Part shown: positions 47,585 to 58,025 of the stretch, one piece after another
Numbering within the stretch: the stretch's first letter is position 1
Layout: every line of letters starts with the position of its first letter
Source: Symbiodinium sp. CCMP2592
Taxonomy: Eukaryota; Sar; Dinophyceae; Suessiales; Symbiodiniaceae
Direction: 5' to 3'
Assembly: GCA_905221615.1 (NCBI GenBank)
Contig: CAJNDT010003835.1
Span: 1 to 64,000 of the forward strand
Length of the DNA: 64,000 nucleotides
Translations under genes and position numbers: made by a program
Notes under the pieces: generated by a model
The model's database searches: none
Seen by the model: only the letters and a program-made list of their open reading frames with translations
What the model was told of the DNA's origin: nothing

Positions 47585-47667
47585 GGGAAGCCGTAGCCTT
47601 TGTAGGCACTTTTCCTTTTAGGGCCCTTTCCCCCTAGTCACCTGGGTCGCTAACACCTTCCTCAGCC

Positions 47668-49734
47668 GCAGTTTTCCCCAAGCCTCTTAAGCGCAGTAGC
47701 TGCAGCCATGGCCCACGCGCACCTCTCGCTTCCCCGGCCTTAGCCCTCTCCCTTGTCGAGATGGGCTGGGAATGGGAAAGGAGGTGGTGCTACCACTCCT
47801 GGAGATGGGTCTGGCGAATGGTTTGGAACGGACCAGAACCGTTTGGGGTTGACTTCTGGGAGCCCCCAGCCGAGCCCTCAGCAGATCAGACCGCCGGTCA
47901 CAGCTCCTCGGGAGCTTGTGGTGATACCGGCGTTTCTGATGGTCCCACCTCCGGGTGGCAGGACTGGCAAGGTTGGTGGGAAGAGTGGGGCTGGACCGAC
48001 CAGGCTGGCGACACCGGTGCCAGCGGGTCCAGGGACGTCCCACCCGCCTCCTCTGAAGGGCGTGGTCGCTCCACCCCTTCAAAAGGGCGAGGCAAACAGC
48101 CCTCCGTCCACAGGGAGGACAAGGCCCTCGTCCAGGCCTACCGGAAGCATGTGGACGAGCGTGCCAAGAAAGAGGCGGGTTTCGGTTTCCAGCTTTGTGG
48201 AAACGTCCCCCTCGCAGCCAGAGGGAGGCCCTAAAGGCCGAAAGGGAAGGGTCCGACCCTCCCAAGGCCTCGGTGGACGGCAAGCCGCCCAGAGTCCGCA
48301 CCCCTCCGCCTTCCAGGCGGACTGGCGGCAACAGCAAAGGGGCGGCAAAGGCTGTGAAAGCCTCTACCAGCTCCACGGAAAGCTCCGAGAGCAGCCCCCC
48401 GACGGCACCGACGGAGCCTAAAACGACGGCGGTAAAGTCGTTGGCCAGGGCCAGGTCGGCCGCCTGACCCACCCGTGAAGGCACCCTCCGAGCAGGAGGC
48501 CACAGCCTCACCCATGGAGGAGGTGCCTGCCAAAGAAGAGCCAAGGATGACCCCATTTCCGGCTCAACAGGCTCAACCTCCCCTTCTAGGGTCGAGGAAG
48601 GAACAGGTGGTCCGGCCACCAGCCGCGACACGTCCTCCACGGGACGTGCTGGCACAGCCAGTGAGCAGGATCCTGCTTTTTAGGAGGCGCCACCTAAGCC
48701 CCCGGGGCGTGAGACCCCGCCTGCTTGCCCCCCGGTCTCCTACGGCCCAGGGGAGGGGACCCAGAGGGAGGAGGGAGCCCCTAAAGCCCCTCCCAGCCAC
48801 CCGGCCTGCCAGTGCACCGAGGGTTGAGGAGCCTCCTCCCCTCCCTCCTCCTCCCCATCCTGAGGGAGGTGCAGCCCCTCGCAAGAGAAACAGGGGCGAT
48901 GTCCCAGGCGGTGCCCCGGCGGCGACCCAGTTCATGCGCCTCGACATAGAGTGTCGCCAACCGCCGGAGGCGAGATGGATCGCCCTGGCAGTGAAGCCCT
49001 CAGCCCTTGCCTCTGAGGTGCTCAGCCTGTGCCTCAAGCTGGGGGGCTTGGACTGCCTCCAGGTCTGGCCAGACGAGGCGATCCTGGACCTGCGGTTGCC
49101 CATGGGCGACCAACTCCGCGAGGGTGAAAGGACCCTCATGGCTACTGGGCCCTCCCTCAGCGAGGCTGCGGGGTCTACAGGAGGGACGGGGTGCCCCCCC
49201 TCAAGAGCCTTCTTCGGATTCAGCTCTTGTAGAGGATGTGGAGGCACCACCCTCGTATGGACCCCACCGTGCAGTCAACAGCCCGGATGGGCTCTTTTGT
49301 TACACTTGTAGGGTCGGGTGCCCTACAATCGAACATATGCAAGCCCATTTCATGACCCCCGGGCATCAGGAGCGGGTCAGGAGGTTTTTGGCCTCCTAGC
49401 CTCCCCTCTCCTTTGCAGAGGCAGGAGGCTCTGCAGGGTGAAGGGTTCCTCCCCTCCGGGTGAGGCTCCCTCCCTGTAGGACTTTCGTCCTGTTTCACTG
49501 GGATGTGGCTCCCCACTCCCAGGAAGTGGCTACCCACTCCTGCCATTAGCTCAGGTAGGTCAGGCAACCTGTAGCTCAGGGTAGGAGTAGCCACTGCCGC
49601 CACTTTGGCGATGCCCGCAAACGCGGATGACTCCAAAATACTTGGAGTTAATTTGTGCATGTCGGACAAGCCTACGGGCTGCTTCTGCGAAGCGTGTGAG
49701 AGAAAAAAGTTTTGCTTTGCTCCTGCCTCAGACT
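47668..49734 (+). repeat. First copy of a ~2.07-kb direct repeat unit
   Basis: It starts cagttttccccaagcctct and ends with a conserved 3' region containing the short hairpin ACTCCAAAATACTTGGAGT. The same order recurs in 49735-51636. The units lie directly after the second LINE. Confidence 0.85.
47761..49399 (+). pseudogene. Trp-rich / zinc-finger protein of the repeat unit, copy 1 (frameshifted)
   Basis: The ATG at 47761 opens MGWEWERRWCYHSWRWVWRM, with Trp in about every third position. The reading frame is lost near 48190. A second frame (48475-49190) carries a Pro-rich linker, a basic patch (RKRNRGDVPG) and a compact domain (MRLDIECRQPPEARWIALAV, GGLDCLQVWPDEAILDLRL). A third frame ends with a C2H2 finger of U1/matrin type (CYTC...H.....H, about 49297-49370). 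It could be the ORF1 of a LINE or the body of a non-autonomous element. Confidence 0.5.
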
Positions 49735-51636
49735 CAGTTTTCCCCAAGCCTCTGAAGCGCCAGTAGCTGCAGCCATGGCTCACTAGCACCTCTCGCTTCC
49801 TCGGCCTTAGCCCTCTCAAGTTTTCGAGATGGGCTGGGAGTGGGAAAGGAGGTGGTGCTACCACTCCTGGAGATGGGAATGGCGAATGGTTTGGAACGGC
49901 CCTGAACCATTCGGGGCTGATTTCTGGGAGGCCCCAGCAGATCAGACCGCCGGTCACAGCTCCACCTCGGGAGCATGTGGTGATATCGGCGGATCTGATG
50001 GTCCCACCACCAGTTGGCAGGACTGGCAGGGATGGTGGGACGGGTGGGACTGGACCGACAAGGCTGGCGACACTGGTGCCAGCGGGTCCAGGGATGTCCC
50101 ACCCGCCTCCTCTGAAGGGTGTGGTCGTTCCACCCCTTCAAAAGGGCGAGGCAAACAGCCCTCCGTCCACCGGGGAGACAAGGCCCTCGTCCAGGCCTCT
50201 CGGAAGCACGTGGACGAGCGTGCCAAGAAAAACCCCGATGCGAGGCGGGTTTCGGTTTCCAGCTTTGTGCGGAACCGAAAGCGTCCCCCTCGCAGCCAGA
50301 GGGAGGCCTTAAAGGCCGAGAGGGATGGGTCTAACCCTCCCAAGGCCCCGCCGGACGGCAAGCCGCCTAGAGTCCGCACCCCTCCGCCCTCTAGCTGGCG
50401 GCAACAGCAAAGGGGCGGCGAAGGCTGAGCAAGCCTCAGCAAGCGCCTCACAAAGCTCCGAGAGTAGCCCTCCGACGGAGCCTCCGCCGCCAGGGGACCA
50501 GGAAGAGATGTTGCCCTGGTCCCCGCCGCATCGTTCAGAAAACGACTGCGGTCAAGTCGTCGGCAAGGGCCAGGTCGGCCCACGACCCTCCTAGCAGCTC
50601 TGAAGAGGTGATGGAGCCTGACCCACCCTCTGCTGCGCCGGGTCCCGGCTTAGAGGAGGCACCCTTGGCGCCTGCAGCCGCACCCATGGAGGAGGTGCCC
50701 GCTCAAGACGAGGCCACCAACAAGGCCGTCCCCGAATCCGGGGCACCGGTCTCAACGGGCTCACTCCCGAGGGCGCCGCTGCCCCCCCGGAAGAGGAACA
50801 GGGGAGAGGTCCCAGGCAGCGCCCCGGCGTCGACACAGTTTATGCGCCTCGACATAGAGTGTCGCCAACCGCCGGAGGCGCGTTGGATCGCCCTGGCAGT
50901 TAAGCCCTCCGCTCTAGCCTCGGAGGTGCTCAGCCTGTGTCGCAACAGGCTCAAGCTGGGGGGCTTGGACTGCCTCCAGGTCTGGCCTGACGAGGCGATC
51001 CTGGACCTTCGGTTGCCCATAACCGACCAACTTCGCGAGAGCGAAAGGACCCTCATGGCTACTGGGTCTTCGGCCCCGCAGCCGGAGGTCCCCGCGGCCA
51101 GTGGGCCAGCCCCGACCGAGAGTGCGGGGTCTGACGGAGGGACGGGGTGCCCCCCCCCTCAAGAGCTTCCCTTGAAGAGGTTGTGGTGGCACCACCCTCG
51201 TATGGCCCCCACCGAGCTGTCCACAGCCCGGATGGGCTTTTTTGTTACGCTTGTAAGGTTGGGTGCCCTACAATCGAACATATGCAAGCCCATTTCATGA
51301 CACCCGGGCATCAGGAGAGGGTCAGGCGGTTTTTGGCCTCCTAGCCTGACCCTCTCCTGTGCAGAGACAGGATGCTCTGCAGGGTGAGGTGAACCTCCCT
51401 TTCGGGTGAGGCTCCCTCCCTGTAGGACTTTTCGTCCTGTTTCACTGGGACGTGGCTCACCACTCCCAGGAAGTGGTTTTCCACTCCTGCCAGTAACTCA
51501 GGTAGGTCAGGTAGCCTGCAGCTCTTGGTAGGAGTAGCCACTGCCGCCACTTTGGCGATGCCCGCAAATGCGGATGACTCCAAAATACTTGGAGTTAAGT
51601 AATGCATGTCGGACAAGCCTACGGGCTGCTTCTGCG
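49735..51636 (+). repeat. Second copy of the direct repeat unit
   Basis: Collinear with 47668-49690, with many substitutions and small indels, so the duplication is not very recent. It is preceded by AAAAAAGTTTTGCTTTGCTCC at about 49706-49728. Confidence 0.85.
49829..51344 (+). pseudogene. Trp-rich / zinc-finger protein of the repeat unit, copy 2 (frameshifted)
   Basis: Here the Trp-rich part is open for 199 codons (49829-50428) and includes a basic stretch (RNRKRPPRSQREALKAE). The middle domain (50608-51150) again reads MRLDIECRQPPEARWIALAV. The C2H2 finger (CYAC to H.....H) is in a third frame ending at TAG 51342-51344. The conserved domain and finger survive in both copies, although the joints between them are broken in different ways. 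Confidence 0.5.
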
Positions 51637-51905
51637 AGGTGGTCCGGTTTCCAGCCGCGACACGTCCTCCGCAGGACCCGCCACCACTGCCAGTGTGCGG
51701 GAGTCTGCGCCACCTCACTCACTTCCCTGGTCGGGAAACTCCGCCCGCGGGTCCTCTCCTACGGCCCAGGGGAGGATACCCAGAGGGAGCAGGGAGCACA
51801 CGAGTCTCCCGGGGCTCCTCCAAGCAGCCCTGCACCTGCCAGTGCACCGAGGGTTGAGGTGCAACCTTCCCAGACCATCGGGGCACAAGCCGAGTGCATG
51901 GGGGG
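51637..51905 (+). repeat. Third, partial copy of the repeat unit
   Basis: This matches about 48605-48840 (ccagccgcgacacgtcctcc, then the ctcctacggcccaggggagg segment and cagtgcaccgagggttgag). It follows copy 2 directly, so the array was extended by an internally deleted unit. 51906-52017 has no recognisable content. Confidence 0.7.
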
Positions 51906-52017
51906 CTTGTCTTGCTGAGGGTTTGGGAGTTTAGCCATGTAGGGGGGAGGCAGTCTGGGGGTAAGGGGTTTACGGTTTGCACGCCGCGGTTTCCTAGTTC
52001 CTGAAAGCCTGTGGTAT

Positions 52018-54245
52018 TTGACGAACTCCTTCAAGAGAGAGGCAGAGAGTAAACGCACCGCATGCCCTGATGAAGAAGAGAGCGGCAAGCGCGAGGACAC
52101 CCGGAGCCGCCGGGAGGAGCTGCTCGCCCGCCAGCAGGGGATGTGCAAGCTGTGCGGCGCACCGATAGGTCCGGGCACTTTCGAGATCGATCACGTCATC
52201 CCCGTGTCCCAGTCCTTCTCCGGACAGCAGCAGGAGCTGCAGGCCCTGTGCCTGGAGTGTCACCGCACCAAGAGCCTGGAGGGCAACCACAGCACCACCC
52301 TCGAGAGCCGGTTCTGTCGCTACGTGTACCAGAACTATGCGGCCAGTCCCACGCTGCCGCCGCTGGTCTTTCAGCTGCAGAAGTGGGATCTCGACCGACC
52401 CTGCCAGGGCATCGACGTGTGCCGCTGCCGCAAGAACGGCCTGGCCAACGCCCGCTTCCCCCTGCCGGTGTTCTGCCCCCTGGACTGCATCGTCCCCACG
52501 GAGGAGGGCAAGCTGGCGGATCTCATGTGGGTGGACCTGCCCTGCGACCACCGCAAGGGCGTGCTGGACCGGCTGCCCTTCGTCGGGCGGGGCTGGTACG
52601 CCAAGCCCGTGTGCGCCTACATGCTCGAGGCGGGCATGGCCCAGTGGCACCACTTCAAAGTGGAGCCTGGACGCCACCGCGCACGTGGACCAGCAGTGCC
52701 TGGAGCAGGTCCTGCAGCGCATGGAGCGCAATTGGCCCGAGGGCGAGGAGCACTACGCCAAGCTGGCCATCAACAGCCTCGTGGGTCTGTTTGCCCGGAA
52801 CCTAGAACTAGTCTATTCTATGAAGACTTCAAATCATCAAGTAGATGGGGAGGGGTGCAGCTGGCGCCAGACCTTCACGGATGCGGCCGGGGGGATGCAC
52901 TGGGACCACGTCTTCGTGACGGAGCTGCTCTCGAACAGCAGCTACCGCCCGGTGCACGACTACATCATGGGGGCCGAGTACGTCGCGGTGGCGCGCATTC
53001 GCCAGGCGCTGGCGGAGGTGCCCCGGCGGTACCTCAAATGCATCAAGACCGATTGTCTTGTCATGCAGGACGTCCCCAAGAAGCACCGGCCCGCCGTGGA
53101 GCGGCTGCTGAAGATGTCGCACCGGGACGGCACGCCTGTGTATCGCTACGAGGAGGTCACCGGGCTGAAGGGCCAGTACCGCGAGCCGAGCATGGAGGCG
53201 GAGCCCATCGGAGCCCATCCGAGCGAAGGCGCCGTGGCGTCGAATCGAGGACCCGGTGAGCCACTGCCTGGACGGCGAGAGCCTGCTGCTGACGGGCTTT
53301 CCGGGGACGGGCAAGACCCACCTGGCCAAGAAGATCGTGGAGGCTCTGAGGGAGCACGGGGACACGGTGCACATCATTACGAAGACCCATGCGGCGGTGC
53401 AAAACGTGGGTTTGGGGGCGCAGACGGCGGACCACTGGGTGCGGCGCAATGTGCGCAACGGGCACTGCAGCGCCACCTGGCTGGTCATCGAAGAGCTCAC
53501 TCAGTTAGATACTCCCCTGTGGGCTGACATCGCTTGTCTGAGCATGAACAAGAAGATTCGCTTCCTGCTCTTGGGGGACTTCAGGCAGCTGCCGGCTGTG
53601 CTGGATAGCTTCGCGGGGGCGGAGGTTTGCAAGGAGCTCAAACACAGCCAGCTGCTGCACGATCTGGCGGGGGGCTGGTGCCACGAGCTCTCGGAGCGCT
53701 GGCGCTTCGGCGAGCGGATCTTCGAGTTCCTGACCTGGCTCAGAGTCGACGAGCCGGCGCAGGTGCCGCTGGTTGATGCGGTGCGGGAGGCCCGGCGGCG
53801 CTTCCCGAGGCGGGGGGAGCCGGACGTGAGCCTGGTCATCTCCCACGCGAAGCGCCTGCAGATCAACGAGCGGGAGAACCGCCGGCTGGCGCCTGCAGAT
53901 GCCCTGGTGGTGCAGTACGAGGCTCGCGGCGCGGTGCCGACGAATGCGCCGCAGACCATGAGGGTCTGGCCGGGATTGCGCTTGATCGGGGCCGGCGGCA
54001 AGGTGCAGAAGGGCACCTTCCTGACCGTGGAAGCCGTGGAGGGCGACATCGTGCGCCTGGAGAGCGGGCAGTGCTTCGCGGGCCCGGAGTTGCTGAAGCA
54101 CACCAGGCTTTGCAGCGCGATTACCTATGCTTCGGTTCAAGGCCTGACCCTGAGAGGGCGGGTTTGGCTCTATGACGTGGAGAGCCCGCCACGCTCAAGC
54201 ATCTGTACATGGGGTGCTCCCGAGCCACGAATTCGGAGCTTTTGA
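52018..54245 (+). pseudogene. HNH nuclease - PolB-like polymerase - SF1 helicase gene, frameshifted
   Basis: Frame 1 (52018-52665) has an HNH module (CKLCGAPI, IDHVIPVSQ, CLECHRTKS), then a PolB motif-A-like IDVCRCRKNGL..FPLPVF. After a single-base shift near 52665, frame 2 carries KLAINSLVGLFAR (motif B, Lys..Asn-Ser) and CIKTDCLVM (motif C-like, TD). A 10-bp tandem duplication at 53200-53219 shifts to frame 3, which encodes a helicase: Walker A GFPGTGKTH, Walker B LVIEEL, motif III LLGDFRQLPAV and a C-terminal TYASVQGLTL motif. This set resembles replication genes of viruses or self-replicating elements. There is no ATG at the 5' end, so it is truncated. Fragments of the same family flank both Copia elements. 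Confidence 0.65.
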
Positions 54246-54329
54246 GCGTCCTTTGAGATTTGCATCAACCGTCGTCAGATCCGACGGAGTCTGAAGCAAA
54301 TCCCGTTTTGATCGAAAAGTAGCGTTTTG

Positions 54330-54800
54330 AGGCACTGTCAGGCGGCATTGTCAGCATTCGCCAAATCTGGCGAGTTATGACAATGGCCCGTTTTCGATGA
54401 AAGAATCGGTTGGATCTGAGTTGTTGGAGCAAGGTCGGAATCCCGACCTTGGTCTTTGGGGTCGAAAAGCTGCAAAAAAAAGTAGCTTTTCAGGTACTGC
54501 CAGGCGGCACTGTCAGCATTCGCCAAATCTGGCGAGTTGTGGCAGTGGCCCGTTTTCGATGAAAGAACCGGTTGGATCTGAGTTGTTGGAGCAAGGTCGG
54601 AATCCCGACCTTGGTCTTTGGGGTCGAAAAGCTGCAAAAAAAAGTAGCTTTTCAGGTACTGCCAGGCGGCACTGTCAGCATTCGCCAAATCTGGCGAGTT
54701 GTGACAGTGGCCCGTTTTCGATGAAAGAATCGGTTGGATCTGAGTTGTTGGAGCAAGGTCGGGATTCCGACCTTGGTCTTTGGGGTCGAAAAGCTGCAGA
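54330..54800. repeat. 162-bp tandem repeat, three copies
   Basis: Copies of ggcggca(t/c)tgtcagcattc begin at 54341, 54503 and 54665, exactly 162 bp apart. Each contains gttggatctgagttgttgga and a 'gtcgaaaagctgcaaaaaa' end. The last copy runs into the GC-rich repeat. 54246-54329 holds no gene. Confidence 0.92.
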
Positions 54801-55480
54801 AAAAAGGGCAGCATTTCGTTCCCCACACGCCCCGACTGGGGGCGACAGATGCTGCAAAAAAACGGGCAGCATTCCGTTCCCCGACAGCCCCCTCCGGAGA
54901 GGGGACTGAGAGGGTATCCCGCCCAGGCACAGGGGCCTGGCGGGGGCGGCGAGGCTTCGGAGGCGCCCCATTCCTTGGACGCCTCCCCAGTGCCTCGCGG
55001 ACCGGCGCGAGCTTCATCGGTGGCTGGCGGTTACTGATAACCCGCCAATTGAGCCCTGTCTCAGTCGGGCACCACCTCCACTCGCTGGGACCGCCGTGCC
55101 ACAACCTAGAGCCTCACCCCGCAAGCGAGGATCATCAGCCCTAGGCCCCGGCTCAGCGTGCCCCACTAGGATAGAGTAGGATAGGATAGACGACGGTGAC
55201 GAAGTGAACGACGACGAACACGACCTGCCTGGTATCGAGGAAAAAAAAGTCTGCCAGCCGAGACGGCCCAGAAAAACCATCAATTCCATCAATTCCATCA
55301 ATCGGCTCTTCTGGCTTGATAACCTTGTCAAAACCATAGAAATCGAGCCGGTGGACTGATTTGCGGAAACTAGTTGTGCTCTGAAGCAACGAGAGACCAG
55401 GAAATGGCAACACAAGTTAGCGAAACCGATGCAAGAGCGGCGATTGATGGGAATTGATATTTCGCCGGCAGAAATATCAA
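54800..55480. repeat. GC-rich dispersed repeat, third copy
   Basis: Homologous and collinear with the right-arm block 11808-12421, but interrupted and diverged (extra 'caattccatcaattccatc' repeats near 55280). This shows that the family is dispersed and not confined to the palindrome. Confidence 0.75.
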
Positions 55481-55496
55481 TCGCGATTTTGGCGAC

Positions 55497-56245
55497 TTGG
55501 AGGGCCTGTCGATTTTGAGGGCTGGAGCCCGTAGGGCTCGCAATCTCAGGGGCTCTAAAGTGCTTGCAAAACGGGCGCGCGCGGCATCGGAGGCGCTTCG
55601 AGGGCGCGAAGGGCGCTCGCGAGCTGTTTGGAGGCGTGCCGTCGTGCTCCGGAGCTGTTTGGGGAGCGACGCGCGCTTACGCGCGCTTGTTCGGCGCGGA
55701 GGCGTGGGAGCAGCTCCTAAGTTGCTCGTAGGCAGCCGGCGAGTGCTCGTGAGTTGCAAGCAAGCAGCTCGTGAGTTGCTCGTAGGCGGCCGGCGAGTGC
55801 TCGTGACTTGCAAGCAAGCAGCTCCTAAGTTGCTCGTAGGCGGCCGGCGAGTGCTCGTGAGTTGCAAGCAAGCAGCTCGTGAGTTGCTCGTAGGCGGTTG
55901 CCGAGTGCTTGTGAGTTGCAAGCAAGGAGCTCGTGAGTTGCAAGCAGGCAGCTCGTGAGTTGCAAGCAAGGAGCTCGTGAGCTGCCGGCAGAGCTGCTGG
56001 CGAGTGCTCGTAAGTTGCCAGTAAGCAGCTCGTAAGCTGCCGGCGAGCACTCGTCGGCCGCTGGCAAGAGGCGCGCCCTTAAAGTTCCTCTAAAGCCCGT
56101 TTTGCAAAGACTTTAGAGCCCCTAAGATCGTCCGAGCTGCGCGCCGTAGGCCCGCGAATCGACAGTGCTCCGAAGTACCGAATTCTGACCCATGTCTCGA
56201 ACTATTGCTTGTAGCTATCACAGAGTGGACCCTCCCCAGAGAGAG
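55497..56245. mobile_element. Foldback element, third copy
   Basis: The ends share blocks with 12422-13189 (gagggcctgtcgattttgag; ttaaagttcctctaaagccc; ccctccccagagagagc). The tandem core at about 55710-56070 uses the same ctcgtgagttgcaagcaagc unit. The left terminal repeat is diverged. Confidence 0.7.
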
Positions 56246-56310
56246 CCTTCACCCAAGCAACGTTGGTGCAAAACGCGCTGCTGATAGCAAGCAGTGTGGA
56301 CACAAATTCA

Positions 56311-57375
56311 ACGGCCGGAACAGATCATACAAGAGCGGCGGAATTTTCTGGAAGGTATCTCCGCCAGATCTGAACAGGACTTCTTGAGCTGTGCAGAGTT
56401 ATGGTATCGAGAGGTGTGGCTGACGGTTCGGAATTTGTGCACGGTGCTAACTCCAAAACCCCTCATGCACGACATGGGCTCACCTGGCTCTTGCCAGATT
56501 TTTTTTGCTCTTTTAGCAGAGACCCATTTGCAACATTCCTTGCCTCCGCCTTGCTTCTGGTTGCATTTTGCTGTTGCTGGACTTGCTGTTTCGTTCCCTC
56601 AAATCCGAACTTTTCGCTGTCGCACCGGAGGTTGCACCTCTCCTTCAGTTTTTCTCTCTTTGAGTCAGTTCCATCGTGCAATCGGAGTCTTGGATGGTTG
56701 CGTGTCTCTTTGCGCAAAGGTGCATTCCACTGTCACAAAGCTTGCCTTCAGAGGTCTTGCGCTTCAGCACGGCAGCAACAACATAGAAGCTGCAAGACAA
56801 AGGCATGCCAGCCAACCAAAACCTTTTATTGCTCATCAAATTCCGCATTTCCGCGCAACACAGACCCGTGCCGCCTCCGCGCAACACAGGCCGTGGTGGT
56901 TTCTAAAGTCAGGAAACATGCGGACGAGGATTCTGCTTTCCAGACGCTGTTCGTGAAAAGTGCCATTTGATCTTGGTGTTTTCAGTCTGCCTTCTGCTGT
57001 TGAAGTGCTTTCTATTCAGGTTAGTAACCGCGCTCTTTCGGCTCAAGAAACAGATCAAGTGCTGCACGCTCTGGTAGCGGACTCCTGAGGAGCTGTGAAG
57101 CGCCACAGCCTCACCTGTACAAGGTTGGAGTTGAGAGTTCTCCCAGACCGTACCTGTGCCTGAGAAAGACCAGGACCTTGACTTGTTTGGACCAGATCCT
57201 GTTGTCCTCTGAGCCTGCCTGCAGTTCAAAGCTGGAAGTGTTCTTGCTGTGTCTCGCCTGTTCGACCACCAGTGCCGCGGACGTCCACTTTAGGTGCGGA
57301 CCAACTGCAACACACGCGGCTCCAAATGTGGGGTCGGACAATCCAAGCAATTTGGCTTCGCTTAAGTGGCCCCCC
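56311..57375 (+). repeat. Retroelement LTR/leader-like block, copy 1
   Basis: It is repeated at 58026-58977. Near its middle lies TTTCGGCTCAAG (57036-57047), then TGGTAGCGGA (57072-57081), the same PBS core as the Copia elements. By analogy, sequence before 57072 would be an LTR and the following 300 bp a leader. No LTR pair or gag was identified, and the open frames here are short and differ between copies. Confidence 0.55.
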
Positions 57376-58025
57376 TCTGTTCTCTCATGTTTGTCACTTC
57401 CAGACAAGCTGTCTGTTGGAAATTCTGGTTCTTGGAGAATGATTTTTCCACACTGGATGCCTGCCTGTGGGCGGGTGGTCTTGATGTAGCAGTCTGGAAC
57501 GCACGGACTTGGGCTTGGGCCCCAGAATGAGGAATTCGCGACCCCAAAATAGGGGCCGCCAAGCGGCCCCGATTTTGGGTCCTCTGGTTGCCAGTCAAAA
57601 TATGTTAAAGGAGGTTGGCTGATGTCGCCGCTCTTTTTCTGGGGCCGCGAGACGGCCCCATTTTTGGGGTCGCAAGTTTGATTCCTGCACCCACAGCGGC
57701 TGAATCTCGTCAGCTGCGCATGTCATTGATTGTACTGACTTTGGGGAGCGTCTGGTGGAGGACCGTTTGGAAGGTCGGAACTTGTCCAAAGCAGCTGTGT
57801 GCTCGCCCTTAATAGTGCTGCAGCCAGCGGAATGCAACTGTGGAGGGCCGACCTGGCGAAGCCAGAATTGCTTGTGTTTTGCGGGCCTTAAAATGGGGTC
57901 GCCCGACAGCCCCATAACTGTGCAGCTTTGAGATCGTACAAAGACAGGGAATTTTTGCAGAGGTGACTCTAGCATTTCTGAACAGAGCAGATCAAGCCAT
58001 GCAGAGTTATGGTATCGAGAAGGTC
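57376..58025. other. Spacer with three GGGGCCG hairpins
   Basis: Near-palindromes lie at 57541-57580 (GGGGCCGC-caa-GCGGCCCC with an outer ACCCC..AAAAT stem), 57641-57659 (GGGGCCG/CGGCCCC) and about 57894-57916 (ATGGGG/CCCCAT). A second partial copy of the 'gcagagttatggtatcgag' segment is at about 57990-58020. No gene seen. Confidence 0.6.

Larger units (their letters stand above)
41000..47590 (+). mobile_element. Second LINE-like element, decayed
   Basis: Related in domain order and motifs to 35021-40990 but broken into at least six reading frames. It starts 19 bases after the previous ORF2 stop, so two LINEs lie head to tail. An endonuclease domain was not found. Region 42718-42987 holds no gene. 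Confidence 0.7.

Noticed and set aside
49478..49500. Hammerhead-type ribozyme near AGGACTTTCGTCCT
   Set aside because: There is a simple hairpin (GNRA-like loop on the minus strand) and GAAAC nearby, but the CTGATGA core is missing. Left as an ordinary 3' UTR hairpin.
53501..54140. Minus-strand ORFs of 200-211 codons opposite the helicase
   Set aside because: The plus strand carries the ordered SF1 helicase motifs. The minus frames are compositional shadows.
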